Shown in pieces: positions 1 through 8,862 of a stretch of 64,000 bases of DNA. Every line of letters starts with the position of its first letter. Positions within the stretch are counted from its first letter, which is position 1. Source of the stretch: a virus; IMG/VR virus record IMGVR_UViG_3300042892_002240, positions 1 to 64,000 of that record; one strand, given 5' to 3'. A model generated the notes under the pieces. That model saw only the letters and a list, made by a program, of their open reading frames with translations, searched no databases and had not been told where the DNA came from. The position numbers were made by a program, and so were the translations under genes.

Positions 1-23
1 CGGCTTACTTATCGTGAGGTACC

Positions 24-1457
24 ATGTCTAAGTTTCTAAATAATCTTGATCTCAATGGCAATTCATTGTACAATGTTAGGTTACAAAACCTAGCTACGGC
101 ACCAGCAACCAGCGCAGCCGCAGGTGGCATCTACTACGATACCGTTGGTAACGTTATTAAGTTCCATAACGGGACATCTTGGGTAACTGTATCAGTAGGT
201 GGTCCAAACACTTACCAACCTCTTGATGCTGACCTTACGGCTATTGCCGCGCTTACTGCTACCGAAGGTTTCCTCAGGACTAATGGTGCTGGGACTTGGA
301 GTGTTGACACCAACACCTATTTAACTTCAAGTACTGGTGTAACCACAGTCAATGGTTCTAGTGGACCAATTATTAATGTGGCCCTAACCACTAATACTTT
401 GGCGCAATTTGCTGCTACTACATCTTCCCAGCTAGCAGGGGTAATTTCAGACGAAACTGGTACTGGCGCGTTGGTGTTTGCTAACACTCCAACATTTGTT
501 AGCCCTATTCTCGGCACCCCTACATCAGGAACATTGACTAATGCAACTGGCCTTCCCATTACAACTGGTGTTTCTGGGCTTGGTACAAATGTTGCTACAT
601 TCTTAGCCACTCCGTCATCTGCCAACTTGGCATCTGCAGTTACAGATGAAACTGGTACTGGGCTACTTGTTTTTGGTACCAGCCCTGCAATTACTACCTC
701 TATTACTACTGGTAGTGCTTCTTTTGCCCTAGTTAATACAACTGCTACAGAAGTTAACTTTGCTGGCGCAGCAACTACCCTAAACATTGGTGCTGCTACT
801 GGTACCACTACTATCAATAACAACACCGTTATTGGTGGAAACTTGACTGTTAATGGTACAACAACCACCGTAAACAGCACAGTTATAACTGTTGATGACA
901 TCCACATTGAATTGGGTGCAGTAGCGGTACCAACAGATATTACCGCTGAAAGTGGCGGTATTATCCTTCAGGGTCTAACCAATAAGACCCTTACTTGGAT
1001 TGGTACTAATACCGCATGGACGTCTTCAGAAAACTTTGATCTTGTTACGGGTAAGGCCTACAAGATTAATGGAACTAACGTTCTTTCAAGCACAACTTTG
1101 GGTTCTGGAGTTACTGGTTCGTCACTTACCTCAGTTGGTACAATTACTAGCGGTACTTGGACTGGTACAACCATTGCTGTTGCTAATGGTGGTACGGGTG
1201 CAACCACTGCAGCAGGAGCCAAAACTAACCTTGGCTTTACAACTAAGTTTGCTGAGCCTATTGGTGACGGTTCTGCCACGTCATTTACGGTTTCTCACGG
1301 CCTTGCTTCACGCGATGTGCAGGTCTATGTTTACGAAACAAGCTCACCATGGGAACGAGTGTTTCCTGATGTTAAGCATACCTCTACGTCTGTGGTAACT
1401 TTAGAATTTGCAGTCGCCCCAACATCCGCACAGTACCGAGTTGTAGTTATTGGGTAA
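24..1457 (+). CDS. Tail fibre protein
   Basis: A 477-residue Ser/Thr/Gly-rich protein with the low-complexity beta-strand composition of phage fibres. The N-terminus (MSKFLNNLDLNGNSLYN) resembles the virion-attachment end of many tail fibres, and it contains repeats such as SPILGTPTSGTLTNATGLP that are common in fibre shafts. The C-terminal 90 residues look like a compact receptor-contact or trimer domain. The start is an ATG after GTGAGG. It sits directly upstream of a second fibre with a similar N-terminus ([12 protein letters not shown]), so the two probably share an attachment mode. The role in host binding is inferred from composition and context. Confidence 0.75.
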   Translation: MSKFLNNLDLNGNSLYNVRLQNLATAPATSAAAGGIYYDTVGNVIKFHNGTSWVTVSVGGPNTYQPLDADLTAIAALTATEGFLRTNGAGTWSVDTNTYLTSSTGVTTVNGSSGPIINVALTTNTLAQFAATTSSQLAGVISDETGTGALVFANTPTFVSPILGTPTSGTLTNATGLPITTGVSGLGTNVATFLATPSSANLASAVTDETGTGLLVFGTSPAITTSITTGSASFALVNTTATEVNFAGAATTLNIGAATGTTTINNNTVIGGNLTVNGTTTTVNSTVITVDDIHIELGAVAVPTDITAESGGIILQGLTNKTLTWIGTNTAWTSSENFDLVTGKAYKINGTNVLSSTTLGSGVTGSSLTSVGTITSGTWTGTTIAVANGGTGATTAAGAKTNLGFTTKFAEPIGDGSATSFTVSHGLASRDVQVYVYETSSPWERVFPDVKHTSTSVVTLEFAVAPTSAQYRVVVIG

Positions 1458-1474
1458 CACCATAAAGGAAAACA

Positions 1475-3196
1475 ATGGCTAACTTTCTAAAGTCCCTCTT
1501 TGTTAAGGGGGTCGAAATTGATACAGCCAGTGCAACAACTGGAAAAGTACTCACATACGATGGCACTAAGTTTGCTCCTGCAACCCCTGGTGCGGGTTCT
1601 TTAGCCCTTGACGACCTTTCAGATGTTGCTATTACATCTGTTGCTACAAACCAACTGTTGGTATATAACGGAACTAGTTGGGTAAACACTACTGGTCCTG
1701 TTGGCCCTGCTGGAGCTACAGGTGCTACAGGTGCTACAGGACCAACAGGTCTAACTGGAGCAACGGGTGCTACTGGGCCACAAGGCCCAGAAGGCCCTGC
1801 TGGTATGAATGGCGCAAATGGTTCTAATGGTAATACGGGTCCGCAAGGTGATACGGGTCCGCAGGGAGCAACGGGAGCACAAGGCCCAGCAGGTGCAACA
1901 GGCCCTGTTGCTGGTTCCGCTAATCAAGTTGTTTACAAAGATGGCTCCAACAATCCCGCAGGCAGTGTAAACCTACAATATGACACCTCAACTGGTCTTA
2001 TATTAGAAGGAGACTTAAGAGTTGATGGGGCTGGGATAAGTTCCACAACATTAAAAGTTGATGCTACTAACCATCGTGTGGGTATTGGCAAATACGACCC
2101 TGCTGAAAAACTAGATGTTGACGGCAATATTGCCCTAACAGGTTCAGTTATTTTTGAAGGTGCAACTGCTGACTCTTTTGAAACGACCCTAAGCGTTACT
2201 GACCCGACCGCCGACAGAACAATTACTTTACCTAATGTTAGTGGCACAGTAATTACCACAGGTGATACTGGTTCTGTAACAAGTACAATGATTCTTGACG
2301 GGACTATTCTTAATGCTGATATTAACACCGCTGCTGCTATTGACTTATCTAAACTTGCTTCAGGAACCTCTGCCCAAGTTGTAATTGCTAATGGTTCTGG
2401 TGTACCTACTTATAATAGTCTTACTGGTGATGTAACGGTTACAAACACGGGCGTAACAGCTATTGGCGCAAACAAAGTAACCCGATCAATGTTGGCCGCA
2501 ACAGAACAAATGCCAGTAGGCACCATTCTTATGTGGGCTGGTGGTAGTACTACTACAGCAACTTACACAACTGCTGATGTTCCAACTGGGTTTTTACTTT
2601 GTGATGGTACCGCAGTTTCTCGCACAACATACTTAGACCTATTTACCGCTATTGACATTAGGTATGGTAACGGAGATACTTCAACTACTTTCAACTTACC
2701 TAACCTTATTGCTTTTGCACCAGTTGGTTCTAAAACTGCTTCTGCAAAAACAAATGGTATTCGTGGTACGGCTAATGCCGTTGCTACTAGCTACACAACT
2801 ACCGGAGCTACTTCTGCAACAGCACACCACTCCCACACACTGACTGGCTCAAACTCCACTGCTTCAAACATTGGTATTACTGGTTCAAACTCCACTGCTT
2901 CAAACATTGGTATTACTGGCGCGAATAGTAACATCGCAGATAACCAGCACCGACATACTTACCAAAAGCCAACTTCTAACTACTTTCAAACCGACACTGG
3001 TTTTTCATATGCTATATCTGGAACCAACAGCAACATCGGCCTTGCTGGTTCTAACGCGAGCGCCTCGAACATTGGGCTTAGTGGTAGTAATGCTGCAGCT
3101 TCTAACCTCTCAGCCGCTACTCTAACTTCTGGAAATACAACTGCACATAGCCACACAATTTCTGGCCACGCGGTTGTTTACATCATTAAGTACTAA
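1475..3196 (+). CDS. Collagen-like tail fibre with collar domain
   Basis: A 573-residue fibre. Residues 74-145 form 24 uninterrupted Gly-X-Y triplets, a collagen-like triple-helix segment. Residues of about 346-410 ([12 protein letters not shown] ... [11 protein letters not shown] ... FNLPNL) match the phage tail collar family. The C-terminal part carries His-x-His motifs ([23 protein letters not shown]) like those that bind metal ions in trimeric phage fibres, and a duplicated 12-residue unit ([12 protein letters not shown]). In the collagen tract every proline is in the X position and Thr, Ala or Gln dominate Y. A 2OG-Fe(II) oxygenase lies three genes downstream. Start ATG with AAAGGAAA upstream. 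Confidence 0.88.
   Translation: MANFLKSLFVKGVEIDTASATTGKVLTYDGTKFAPATPGAGSLALDDLSDVAITSVATNQLLVYNGTSWVNTTGPVGPAGATGATGATGPTGLTGATGATGPQGPEGPAGMNGANGSNGNTGPQGDTGPQGATGAQGPAGATGPVAGSANQVVYKDGSNNPAGSVNLQYDTSTGLILEGDLRVDGAGISSTTLKVDATNHRVGIGKYDPAEKLDVDGNIALTGSVIFEGATADSFETTLSVTDPTADRTITLPNVSGTVITTGDTGSVTSTMILDGTILNADINTAAAIDLSKLASGTSAQVVIANGSGVPTYNSLTGDVTVTNTGVTAIGANKVTRSMLAATEQMPVGTILMWAGGSTTTATYTTADVPTGFLLCDGTAVSRTTYLDLFTAIDIRYGNGDTSTTFNLPNLIAFAPVGSKTASAKTNGIRGTANAVATSYTTTGATSATAHHSHTLTGSNSTASNIGITGSNSTASNIGITGANSNIADNQHRHTYQKPTSNYFQTDTGFSYAISGTNSNIGLAGSNASASNIGLSGSNAAASNLSAATLTSGNTTAHSHTISGHAVVYIIKY
1694..1909 (+). repeat. Collagen-like Gly-X-Y repeat tract
   Basis: Twenty-four in-frame Gly-X-Y codon triplets inside the tail fibre gene, with repeated GGTGCTACAG-type units. 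The DNA is locally repetitive and richer in GC than its surroundings, as is usual for phage collagen tracts that change length by recombination or slippage. Confidence 0.85.
2849..2920 (+). repeat. 36-base tandem duplication in fibre gene
   Basis: Two adjacent 36-base copies differing only in the last base, encoding [12 protein letters not shown] twice. Further degenerate copies ([21 protein letters not shown]) follow in the same gene, so the fibre tip region looks built by duplication of a short beta unit. Confidence 0.85.
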
Positions 3197-3205
3197 GGAT
3201 TACAC

Positions 3206-3928
3206 ATGGCAGATTTTCCTAAAAAACTTCAAGATTTTTCAAGACCTCAAACCATAGGTAAATTCTATAAAAAAATAGGTACAGATGATTCTGTTGGAGT
3301 TTTTAGTTTTACAAGAATGGTTAATCCAAAAAATGCATTAGATGTAGATGTACCAAACGAACAACGTTGTGATGCTCGTTCTAAAAAAGGACCATCTGGG
3401 TTTCATGATTGGGACGCTGAAACAAGTACTTGTAGTTGTGGGTCTACTAATAAACCCTACGGTTTAACACACCATCACTACATTAAGTTTAATCAACTTG
3501 TGTGTATGCACACTGTAATGGATATTCCACCGTGCAGTGTAATTATGTACATGGAATTAAAAAATCCAGAAGATGAAATTAAAACTATTGAAGATTATCA
3601 TCACGAGCACACCAGGACACTCCAAGAATTATTTAGATTAATTATTGAATGGGATTTTGTTTATACAAACTTTAACAATAGAGAAGAAACAGCTATTGTT
3701 TGTAACGAAATTATGTCAAATATAAATATGCCAAGTGAAGTTAAAAACTGGTTTATTGAAGAAATGCCATCAGAAAAAGTTGGTAGGTATTTAGAAGGTA
3801 GCACAGACGCTAGGGTTAGAATTCCTGAATTAATACCAGATCTACCTGATTTTGTAAGTGAATGGTTTTTGACTAAAGTACTCTATAACAACAAGGGTAT
3901 TGGAAAGTACGATAGTTTTGATTCTTGA
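3206..3928 (+). CDS. Conserved Cys/His protein, copy 1 of a paralogous pair
   Basis: A 240-residue protein that I do not recognise. It is clearly paralogous to the next gene: both have an N-terminal FYKK/FYRKQG segment, a Cys/His-rich loop (RCDARSKKGPSGFHDWD ... CSCG here; RCDAGYPGPRSFHYWD ... CSCG in copy 2), an HTRTLQEL(F/L)R helix, a (D/E)WD(F/W)(V/A)YT(N/E) motif, and C-terminal EKxGR(Y/F)L(E/K)G. The conserved Cys and His residues suggest metal binding. It lies between the collagen-like fibre and the 2OG oxygenase, so a role in fibre assembly or modification is possible but only inferred. Start ATG after AAGGA. Confidence 0.7.
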   Translation: MADFPKKLQDFSRPQTIGKFYKKIGTDDSVGVFSFTRMVNPKNALDVDVPNEQRCDARSKKGPSGFHDWDAETSTCSCGSTNKPYGLTHHHYIKFNQLVCMHTVMDIPPCSVIMYMELKNPEDEIKTIEDYHHEHTRTLQELFRLIIEWDFVYTNFNNREETAIVCNEIMSNINMPSEVKNWFIEEMPSEKVGRYLEGSTDARVRIPELIPDLPDFVSEWFLTKVLYNNKGIGKYDSFDS

Positions 3929-4616
3929 ACCTTCAAAAAAAATAACTGATGGTTACGGTGAAGATAGCCATCCTGGGTACTTTTACCGTAAACAAGGGGT
4001 TGACGACAACAGGGGTTTATTTTGTGTTACCAAGTTTGATGTTATTCCAAAACAATTTTTAGATAATGGTGACTACATCAGATGTGACGCGGGGTACCCA
4101 GGGCCACGTAGTTTTCATTATTGGGATGGCACTGAATGTTCCTGTGGGCTTTCTACCCCTCCTGATCCTTCAACAGGCCACCACATAGTCCATCTTGATA
4201 ACGTTCGAGCATCTCTTCCTGTCATTGACGCCTATCCTTACGGAGCAATTATTTACATTGAATTGCATCCGGAAGAGTTAGAAGACCAGCTAATACTAGA
4301 GCCCCACCACACTAGGACCCTTCAAGAATTACTACGGTATTTAATTGAATGGGATTGGGCGTACACAGAGTTAAATAGCATTGAAGAAATTGCAGTAATT
4401 AGCAATGGGATAGTAAATACTTTAAATATTCCAAATTCTATAAAAGACTGGGTAATTGCCAATGTTCCTGAAGAAAAGTTGGGCCGCTTTCTCAAAGGTG
4501 AAACAAACGCCAGAGAAAGAACAACAAAACAAATACCAGACCTTACCGAAGAGCTTGATGAGTGGTTATACTCAAAAATTAACAAGTGCAGGACATACCA
4601 AGAATTTGGAGAATAA
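3900..4616 (+). CDS. Conserved Cys/His protein, copy 2 of a paralogous pair
   Basis: A 238-residue paralogue of the preceding gene, sharing its Cys/His loop (CDAGYPGPRSFHYWD, CSCG), the HHTRTLQELLR helix and the EKLGRFLKGETNAR C-terminal motif. The TTG start is preceded by AAGGG and overlaps the upstream gene by 29 bases; a second TTG at 3918 is an alternative. Tandem duplication followed by strong divergence suggests a heteromer or two related partners. No function can be assigned. It precedes the oxygenase by one base, so the three genes are probably translated together. Confidence 0.68.
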   Translation: MESTIVLILEPSKKITDGYGEDSHPGYFYRKQGVDDNRGLFCVTKFDVIPKQFLDNGDYIRCDAGYPGPRSFHYWDGTECSCGLSTPPDPSTGHHIVHLDNVRASLPVIDAYPYGAIIYIELHPEELEDQLILEPHHTRTLQELLRYLIEWDWAYTELNSIEEIAVISNGIVNTLNIPNSIKDWVIANVPEEKLGRFLKGETNARERTTKQIPDLTEELDEWLYSKINKCRTYQEFGE

Positions 4617-4617
4617 A

Positions 4618-5352
4618 ATGGAAGTGACATTCCCTGCTGGAAAATCAGGAATGATTGCAGTCTACGATGGTTTGCTTGCTGAAAACTGGTGTTCTTCTTT
4701 AATACAAAAACTACAGCCAGTTTATGATTTAATTTCTTTTGATGGCCAAACAATGGATGGTGTGCAAAAAGCAATTAAAAGAACTTCTGACCTACCGTTT
4801 GTAAACATGGAGCTATTAAATAGTAATGGTTTATCGTGGGAGTCTGACTTTAAAAAAGTTGATGAAGCAATTGTTGAAGGTATAAAAACCGCGTTGTCCC
4901 ACTACATGCAACAATACCGATCTCTTCACAGTTTAGTATTTCCGGTTGATTCTGGTTTTAATTTACAACGGTACACAAAAAATGAAGGATTTTATAGAGA
5001 ACATGTAGATTGTGTGCCTTGGGATACCTCTTCAAATAACAGAATCCTTGCAGCAATAGTGTATTTAAACACCGTAGAACACGGTGGCCACACTAACTTC
5101 CCCCTACATGAAGTGTCTGTTGCTCCAGTTGTTGGAAGGATTGTGCTGTTCCCAACGGCATGGACTCACCCTCATGAGGGTTGCCCATCTTTTTCAGAAG
5201 ATCGTTGGTTAATTAATACATTTATCATGTCAGGTCTTGTTGATAGTATTCAACCTAACAACACACCCCTTCCACAAAACAATGACCATGATCATTTTGA
5301 TCCAACGGATGAATTTGAATGGCAAGAAACAGGAGTAGAAAATGGCCAGTAA
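4618..5352 (+). CDS. 2OG-Fe(II) oxygenase (prolyl 4-hydroxylase-like)
   Basis: A 244-residue protein with the double-stranded beta-helix dioxygenase signature: an HxD iron pair in FYREHVD (H129, D131), a distal iron His in HPHEG (H186), and an Arg ten residues later for 2-oxoglutarate (R196, EDRWLIN). LAAIVYLN and GRIVLFPT are typical core strands. The ATG at 4618 follows GGAGAAT; the frame is open further upstream but that stretch overlaps the previous gene. Enzymes of this class hydroxylate protein or nucleic acid side chains. Its position beside a collagen-like fibre makes the fibre a candidate substrate, but this is unproven. The C-terminus beyond residue 210 is polar and probably disordered. 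Confidence 0.85.
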   Translation: MEVTFPAGKSGMIAVYDGLLAENWCSSLIQKLQPVYDLISFDGQTMDGVQKAIKRTSDLPFVNMELLNSNGLSWESDFKKVDEAIVEGIKTALSHYMQQYRSLHSLVFPVDSGFNLQRYTKNEGFYREHVDCVPWDTSSNNRILAAIVYLNTVEHGGHTNFPLHEVSVAPVVGRIVLFPTAWTHPHEGCPSFSEDRWLINTFIMSGLVDSIQPNNTPLPQNNDHDHFDPTDEFEWQETGVENGQ

Positions 5353-5515
5353 ACCCAAAGCCCAAAGCCCCAATGTACAAGTAGACATTAATAAAGTAAT
5401 TGAGTCCCTTGTAAATCAGATCGCCCAGCAGGCTCAGCGTGTAGCTGTCCTAGAGGCTACAATTGATGCTATACAGAAAGCCCCTAATGCACCTGGTTCT
5501 CAGGAGGAAGAGTGA
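5342..5515 (+). CDS. Small coiled-coil protein
   Basis: A 57-residue protein, MASKPKAQSPNVQVDINKV onward, with a central heptad-like stretch (SLVNQIAQQAQRVAVLEATI) that predicts a short coiled coil. It overlaps the end of the oxygenase gene by 11 bases and the holin start by 4 bases. Its GAGGAAGAG end also supplies the ribosome-binding site of the holin gene, which suggests translational coupling. Function unknown. Confidence 0.6.
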   Translation: MASKPKAQSPNVQVDINKVIESLVNQIAQQAQRVAVLEATIDAIQKAPNAPGSQEEE

Positions 5516-5715
5516 TTGTTCACATGTACCTTACAAAACAAAATAAGGCTTTGATTGCCTCTTATGCCCGTAGCGTCCTCGGAGCCGCCGTGGCTACCTA
5601 CACAGCTACACAGGACTGGAAGTTGACCCTAAATGCTCTCTGGGCTGCTGCTTTGCCTGTGGCTATGCGTTTCTTTAACCCCAATGACACGGCTTTTGGT
5701 AAAGGTGAAAAGTGA
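5512..5715 (+). CDS. Holin-like small membrane protein
   Basis: A 67-residue protein with one or two hydrophobic segments (SVLGAAVATYTA and LNALWAAALPVAMRF) and a charged C-terminus. The pattern, including ALWAA.LP...R..NP.D, matches small holin-like proteins of actinobacterial phages. GTG start at 5512 behind GGAGGAAGA. It overlaps the endolysin gene by 4 bases, the classic holin-endolysin arrangement. It would form membrane lesions that release the endolysin. The holin role rests on topology and context. Confidence 0.72.
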   Translation: MIVHMYLTKQNKALIASYARSVLGAAVATYTATQDWKLTLNALWAAALPVAMRFFNPNDTAFGKGEK

Positions 5716-6524
5716 ATTTACCCTTTATTAAACTTGTTGTCCCCACCGCCCTTAAGCAGTATAAGAATGGTCAGTTAGCTGACAGCGTTCTTGCGCCCAT
5801 TAAAACCGGTGGAAAGATGTACGCACCAGTTGCGGCAGAGTTCAACAAGTTGTATGACGCAGCAATTGCCGCTGGTATCAAGCTAAAAAACGTTGGTGAC
5901 TACCGCTCATTCCAGGGTCAGTTAACAATGTTTATGGATCGTTATGTAACCACCGATACTGGTACGGGTGTAACCCGTCAATATGAGGGTAAGACCTGGT
6001 GGTTAAAGAAGGGCAAAGCTCCTTCAGCTGCCCCAGACCCAACTGGCCTTAAGGGTTCTAACCACGGTTGGGGTCTTGCCATTGACCTTGGTTACGACCA
6101 GGGTGGTAAGACCGCTTCGTTTGGTGTAAACGTTCCTGCTTTCCAGTGGATGTGTGCTAACGCCCCCAAGTATGGTTTTTACCTTCAGGGCAATAACCCT
6201 GCTTCTAAAGAGTTTGAAGCTTGGCACTGGCAGTACGCTCTCGGTGACGCTTCACCAGATGGTTCAGCTCAGGCCGCTCCAGCAGCAGCCCCAGCCGCCC
6301 CAGCACCTGCTGGTGGTGGCATGAAGTTTGATTACCCAGGTGCTCCAGTAGGTCTTGGTTCTAAGGGAGTACACGCTTCTTTGGTTCAAGCAATTATTGG
6401 TGCAAAAGCTGATGGTGATTTTGGCCCCAAGTCTGTTGCTTCTCTCAAGGCATGGCAAACTGCTAATGGTCTAACTGCGGACGGCTCCGTCGGTCCTGTA
6501 ACATGGAAGAAGATGTTCGGCTGA
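5712..6524 (+). CDS. Endolysin: M15/VanY-type peptidase with PG-binding domain
   Basis: A 270-residue two-domain lysin. Residues of about 30-180 form a D-Ala-D-Ala carboxypeptidase-like M15 domain: GSNHGWGLAIDLG (H118, D125) and EAWHWQY (E169, H172) give the zinc ligands and catalytic Glu. An Ala/Pro linker (about 187-202) leads to a peptidoglycan-binding type 1 domain (GADGDFGPK-like ADGDFGPKSVASLKAWQ, residues 215-268). No signal peptide is seen, consistent with holin-dependent release. GTG start behind AAAGGTG. It cleaves peptide bonds of host peptidoglycan at lysis. Confidence 0.92.
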   Translation: MNLPFIKLVVPTALKQYKNGQLADSVLAPIKTGGKMYAPVAAEFNKLYDAAIAAGIKLKNVGDYRSFQGQLTMFMDRYVTTDTGTGVTRQYEGKTWWLKKGKAPSAAPDPTGLKGSNHGWGLAIDLGYDQGGKTASFGVNVPAFQWMCANAPKYGFYLQGNNPASKEFEAWHWQYALGDASPDGSAQAAPAAAPAAPAPAGGGMKFDYPGAPVGLGSKGVHASLVQAIIGAKADGDFGPKSVASLKAWQTANGLTADGSVGPVTWKKMFG

Positions 6525-6537
6525 TAAGGAGCCCTTA

Positions 6538-7356
6538 ATGGCTGTAAGAGTTCAATTTAGACGAGGCACTGCTGCGCAATGGGCTGCAAGTACCGCCCCA
6601 CTTGCTGAGGGTGAACTTGGTTATGCCACGGACAATGGCCAAATTAGATTCGGTGCAGCTGGTGGAAGCATATGGAATAACTCAGCAATTGCTGCAGCTG
6701 GTGACATTAACGCTGTATACGCTGGAACGGGTTTAATTTACGGTGCTTTAACTAACGCTGGAGGAGCATCTTCTGGTTCGGCAGGTATTGTTGAACTTGA
6801 AGTTAACCCAGCAGCAGTTCTTATGGCTAGCACTATCACCGCCAAAGGTGACATGATTGTTGGTTCTGGCAGCGCAACGTATGTGCACCTTGCAAAGGGT
6901 ACAAATAATAAGTTCCTAACTGTAGACACTAGCGTTACATCTTCCAACTTAGCTTGGTCAAACACCCTTACTAACGGCATCTTAAAAGCCCCATTAGAAC
7001 AATGGAGCATTGCAGCCACCGTGCCTGGGACTCTTAATGCCACCACTGCGTCTGCCTGGTACTTTACTTCCAACACAACCGCAAACTGGACTTTGAATGT
7101 AACTAACGTTGCTTCATTACTAGCAATTGGACAGACTATAACGGTTTCGGCGGCGGTGACTAATGGTACGACTGGTTACTACCAATCTCAATTGCAAATT
7201 GAAGGTACAAACCAAACCGTAAAGTGGAACAACGGATTGACCCCAGCAACTACCGGTGGTAGTGCTAGTGCTATTGATGTGTACACTTTTACAATTCTTA
7301 AAACAGCTGACACTCCTACTTATGTGGTATTTGGCTCTAAAACAAAGTTTGCGTAA
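6538..7356 (+). CDS. Tail fibre / tropism-determinant-like protein
   Basis: A 272-residue protein. The N-terminal 60 residues (VQFRRGTAAQWAA ... LAEGELGYATDNGQIRFG) match the hyaluronidase or major-tropism-determinant N-terminal motif found at the virion-bound end of many phage fibres. The remainder is Thr/Ala/Asn-rich beta structure. ATG behind AAGGAG. It overlaps the next gene by one base (TAATG). Likely part of the host-recognition apparatus. Confidence 0.78.
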   Translation: MAVRVQFRRGTAAQWAASTAPLAEGELGYATDNGQIRFGAAGGSIWNNSAIAAAGDINAVYAGTGLIYGALTNAGGASSGSAGIVELEVNPAAVLMASTITAKGDMIVGSGSATYVHLAKGTNNKFLTVDTSVTSSNLAWSNTLTNGILKAPLEQWSIAATVPGTLNATTASAWYFTSNTTANWTLNVTNVASLLAIGQTITVSAAVTNGTTGYYQSQLQIEGTNQTVKWNNGLTPATTGGSASAIDVYTFTILKTADTPTYVVFGSKTKFA

Positions 7357-8852
7357 TGGCACTACTCAATAGCTTTACCGGAGCAAGTAGCAGGGCATTA
7401 GGTTTCTCTAATGCTGAACCACCTTCTGCGCCCACCATTAGCACTACTAAAACTGCAACTACAATTACTGTTACGTACACTTTAAACAGCGGTGCGTTCC
7501 CTATTCAAACAACCCAGTACAAACTTGATAGTGGTGCGTTTATTACTATTACAGGTGGGTCATTTACCTTAACAGGTTTAAGTGTAAACACTTCTTACAC
7601 CATTACAATGAGGTCAACTGACCTAGCTGGGCAAACTAGCCTTGAGTCTTCGTCAGTGGTTGTCACCAACACTGAAACTGCACCTTCCGCCCCAGCTTCA
7701 GTTACTGCCAGTTCTAGTTCATCAACTACTTTAAGTATTAACTTTACGGCAGCTACTGCTGGAACATACCCAATTGCTAGTTATCAATACCTTTTGTACA
7801 CAGGTGGTAGCCCTGTTGGTGACTGGGCAACAACTCCTACTGGCCCTGGTGAAACATTTATTCGTAGTAGTTTAACTGCTGATGCCACATACACAGTGTA
7901 TGTACGAGCTATTGCTTCTGTTACAACAACCCCCAGCAGTAACAACCTTGTTACAGCACAAGTTAATCCAGAAACCCCCGCAGCACCTGCATTAAGCTTT
8001 GCTAGCACTAGCAGTAGTGATCGTGCTAACGCTTTCCTTTCATGGGGGGCTGTTTCCTATGCAACGACTTACCATGTATACAGAAACAATGCATATTATG
8101 CAGCAACTAGTTCAACAGCAATGACTGTTGCAGTGTCCCCTGGGTCTAGTTGGATTTTTCATGTGTTTGCTGGAAACAGACTTGGTAATTTTTCTAATGT
8201 TTCTAATTTTAAGTACATGACTACGGGTCAAACAAACGTTGAATACACAAAAAGAAATAATTCAATTAGGTACGTAGCTGACCCAACGTTTAATTATGGT
8301 GGGGATGCGTACAACAGCGATGTTGTGTCAACGGTAACACTTCCAAATATACCTACTAACGACCCAAATACCGCTGGTTACATTTACATAAATTCTATGG
8401 GTGCAACTTTTGCGTGGATGCAGGCACCTGGAATTGCTGGAACACCTAGCTACACAACTAGTAAATATTCAGCAATTTATTCTTTTGCTGGTTCAGGTAG
8501 AACTACGGCTTGGAAAACAGATGCAACACTTTCAGGAAATGGTTGGGGTAGTGGTTTTAACACGACCAACATTAGTGGAACTAACGCAATCAACAAAGCT
8601 CTAGGAGACAACTACTTTTGTTATATCTCTACTGGGGGAACCGCTCTTAGCGGTAAAAGATTCTCTGTTGCTGCTTTAGGTGCAAGTTGGAGTTCTTTAT
8701 CGTCTGCTCCAGACCCCAATGATGCAACACAAAGCTACGGCACACTGATTGGGTACAACGCCGGGTCTTTTGAAACCGTCTACGCATACGCTTTAATCAT
8801 GTCTTCTTTATACGTAGAGGGCTACCAAACTACAGCAACTACCTACGCTTAA
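7356..8852 (+). CDS. Fibronectin type III-containing virion protein
   Basis: A 498-residue protein with at least two FN3 modules: residues of about 20-105 (PPSAPTISTTKTATTITVTY ... YTITMRSTDLAG) and 110-205 (APSAPASVTASSSSSTTLSI ... YTVYVRAIAS), then a third, more diverged one (PAAPALSFASTSSSDRA ... YHVYRNN). The C-terminal 220 residues are an unassigned beta-rich domain, possibly carbohydrate binding. FN3 modules in phage virion proteins often hold receptor-binding domains or contact the cell surface. Translationally coupled to the upstream fibre gene. Confidence 0.78.
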   Translation: MALLNSFTGASSRALGFSNAEPPSAPTISTTKTATTITVTYTLNSGAFPIQTTQYKLDSGAFITITGGSFTLTGLSVNTSYTITMRSTDLAGQTSLESSSVVVTNTETAPSAPASVTASSSSSTTLSINFTAATAGTYPIASYQYLLYTGGSPVGDWATTPTGPGETFIRSSLTADATYTVYVRAIASVTTTPSSNNLVTAQVNPETPAAPALSFASTSSSDRANAFLSWGAVSYATTYHVYRNNAYYAATSSTAMTVAVSPGSSWIFHVFAGNRLGNFSNVSNFKYMTTGQTNVEYTKRNNSIRYVADPTFNYGGDAYNSDVVSTVTLPNIPTNDPNTAGYIYINSMGATFAWMQAPGIAGTPSYTTSKYSAIYSFAGSGRTTAWKTDATLSGNGWGSGFNTTNISGTNAINKALGDNYFCYISTGGTALSGKRFSVAALGASWSSLSSAPDPNDATQSYGTLIGYNAGSFETVYAYALIMSSLYVEGYQTTATTYA

Positions 8853-8862
8853 GGAACACAAA

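Noticed and set aside
317-907. Long open frame on the minus strand under the first fibre gene
   Set aside because: It lies entirely opposite a repetitive Thr/Val fibre sequence, has no ribosome-binding site, and its Val-rich product is typical of antisense shadows.
4456-4617. N-terminal extension of the 2OG oxygenase
   Set aside because: The extension overlaps the end of the previous gene and is out of keeping with the family; ATG 4618 has a GGAG site.
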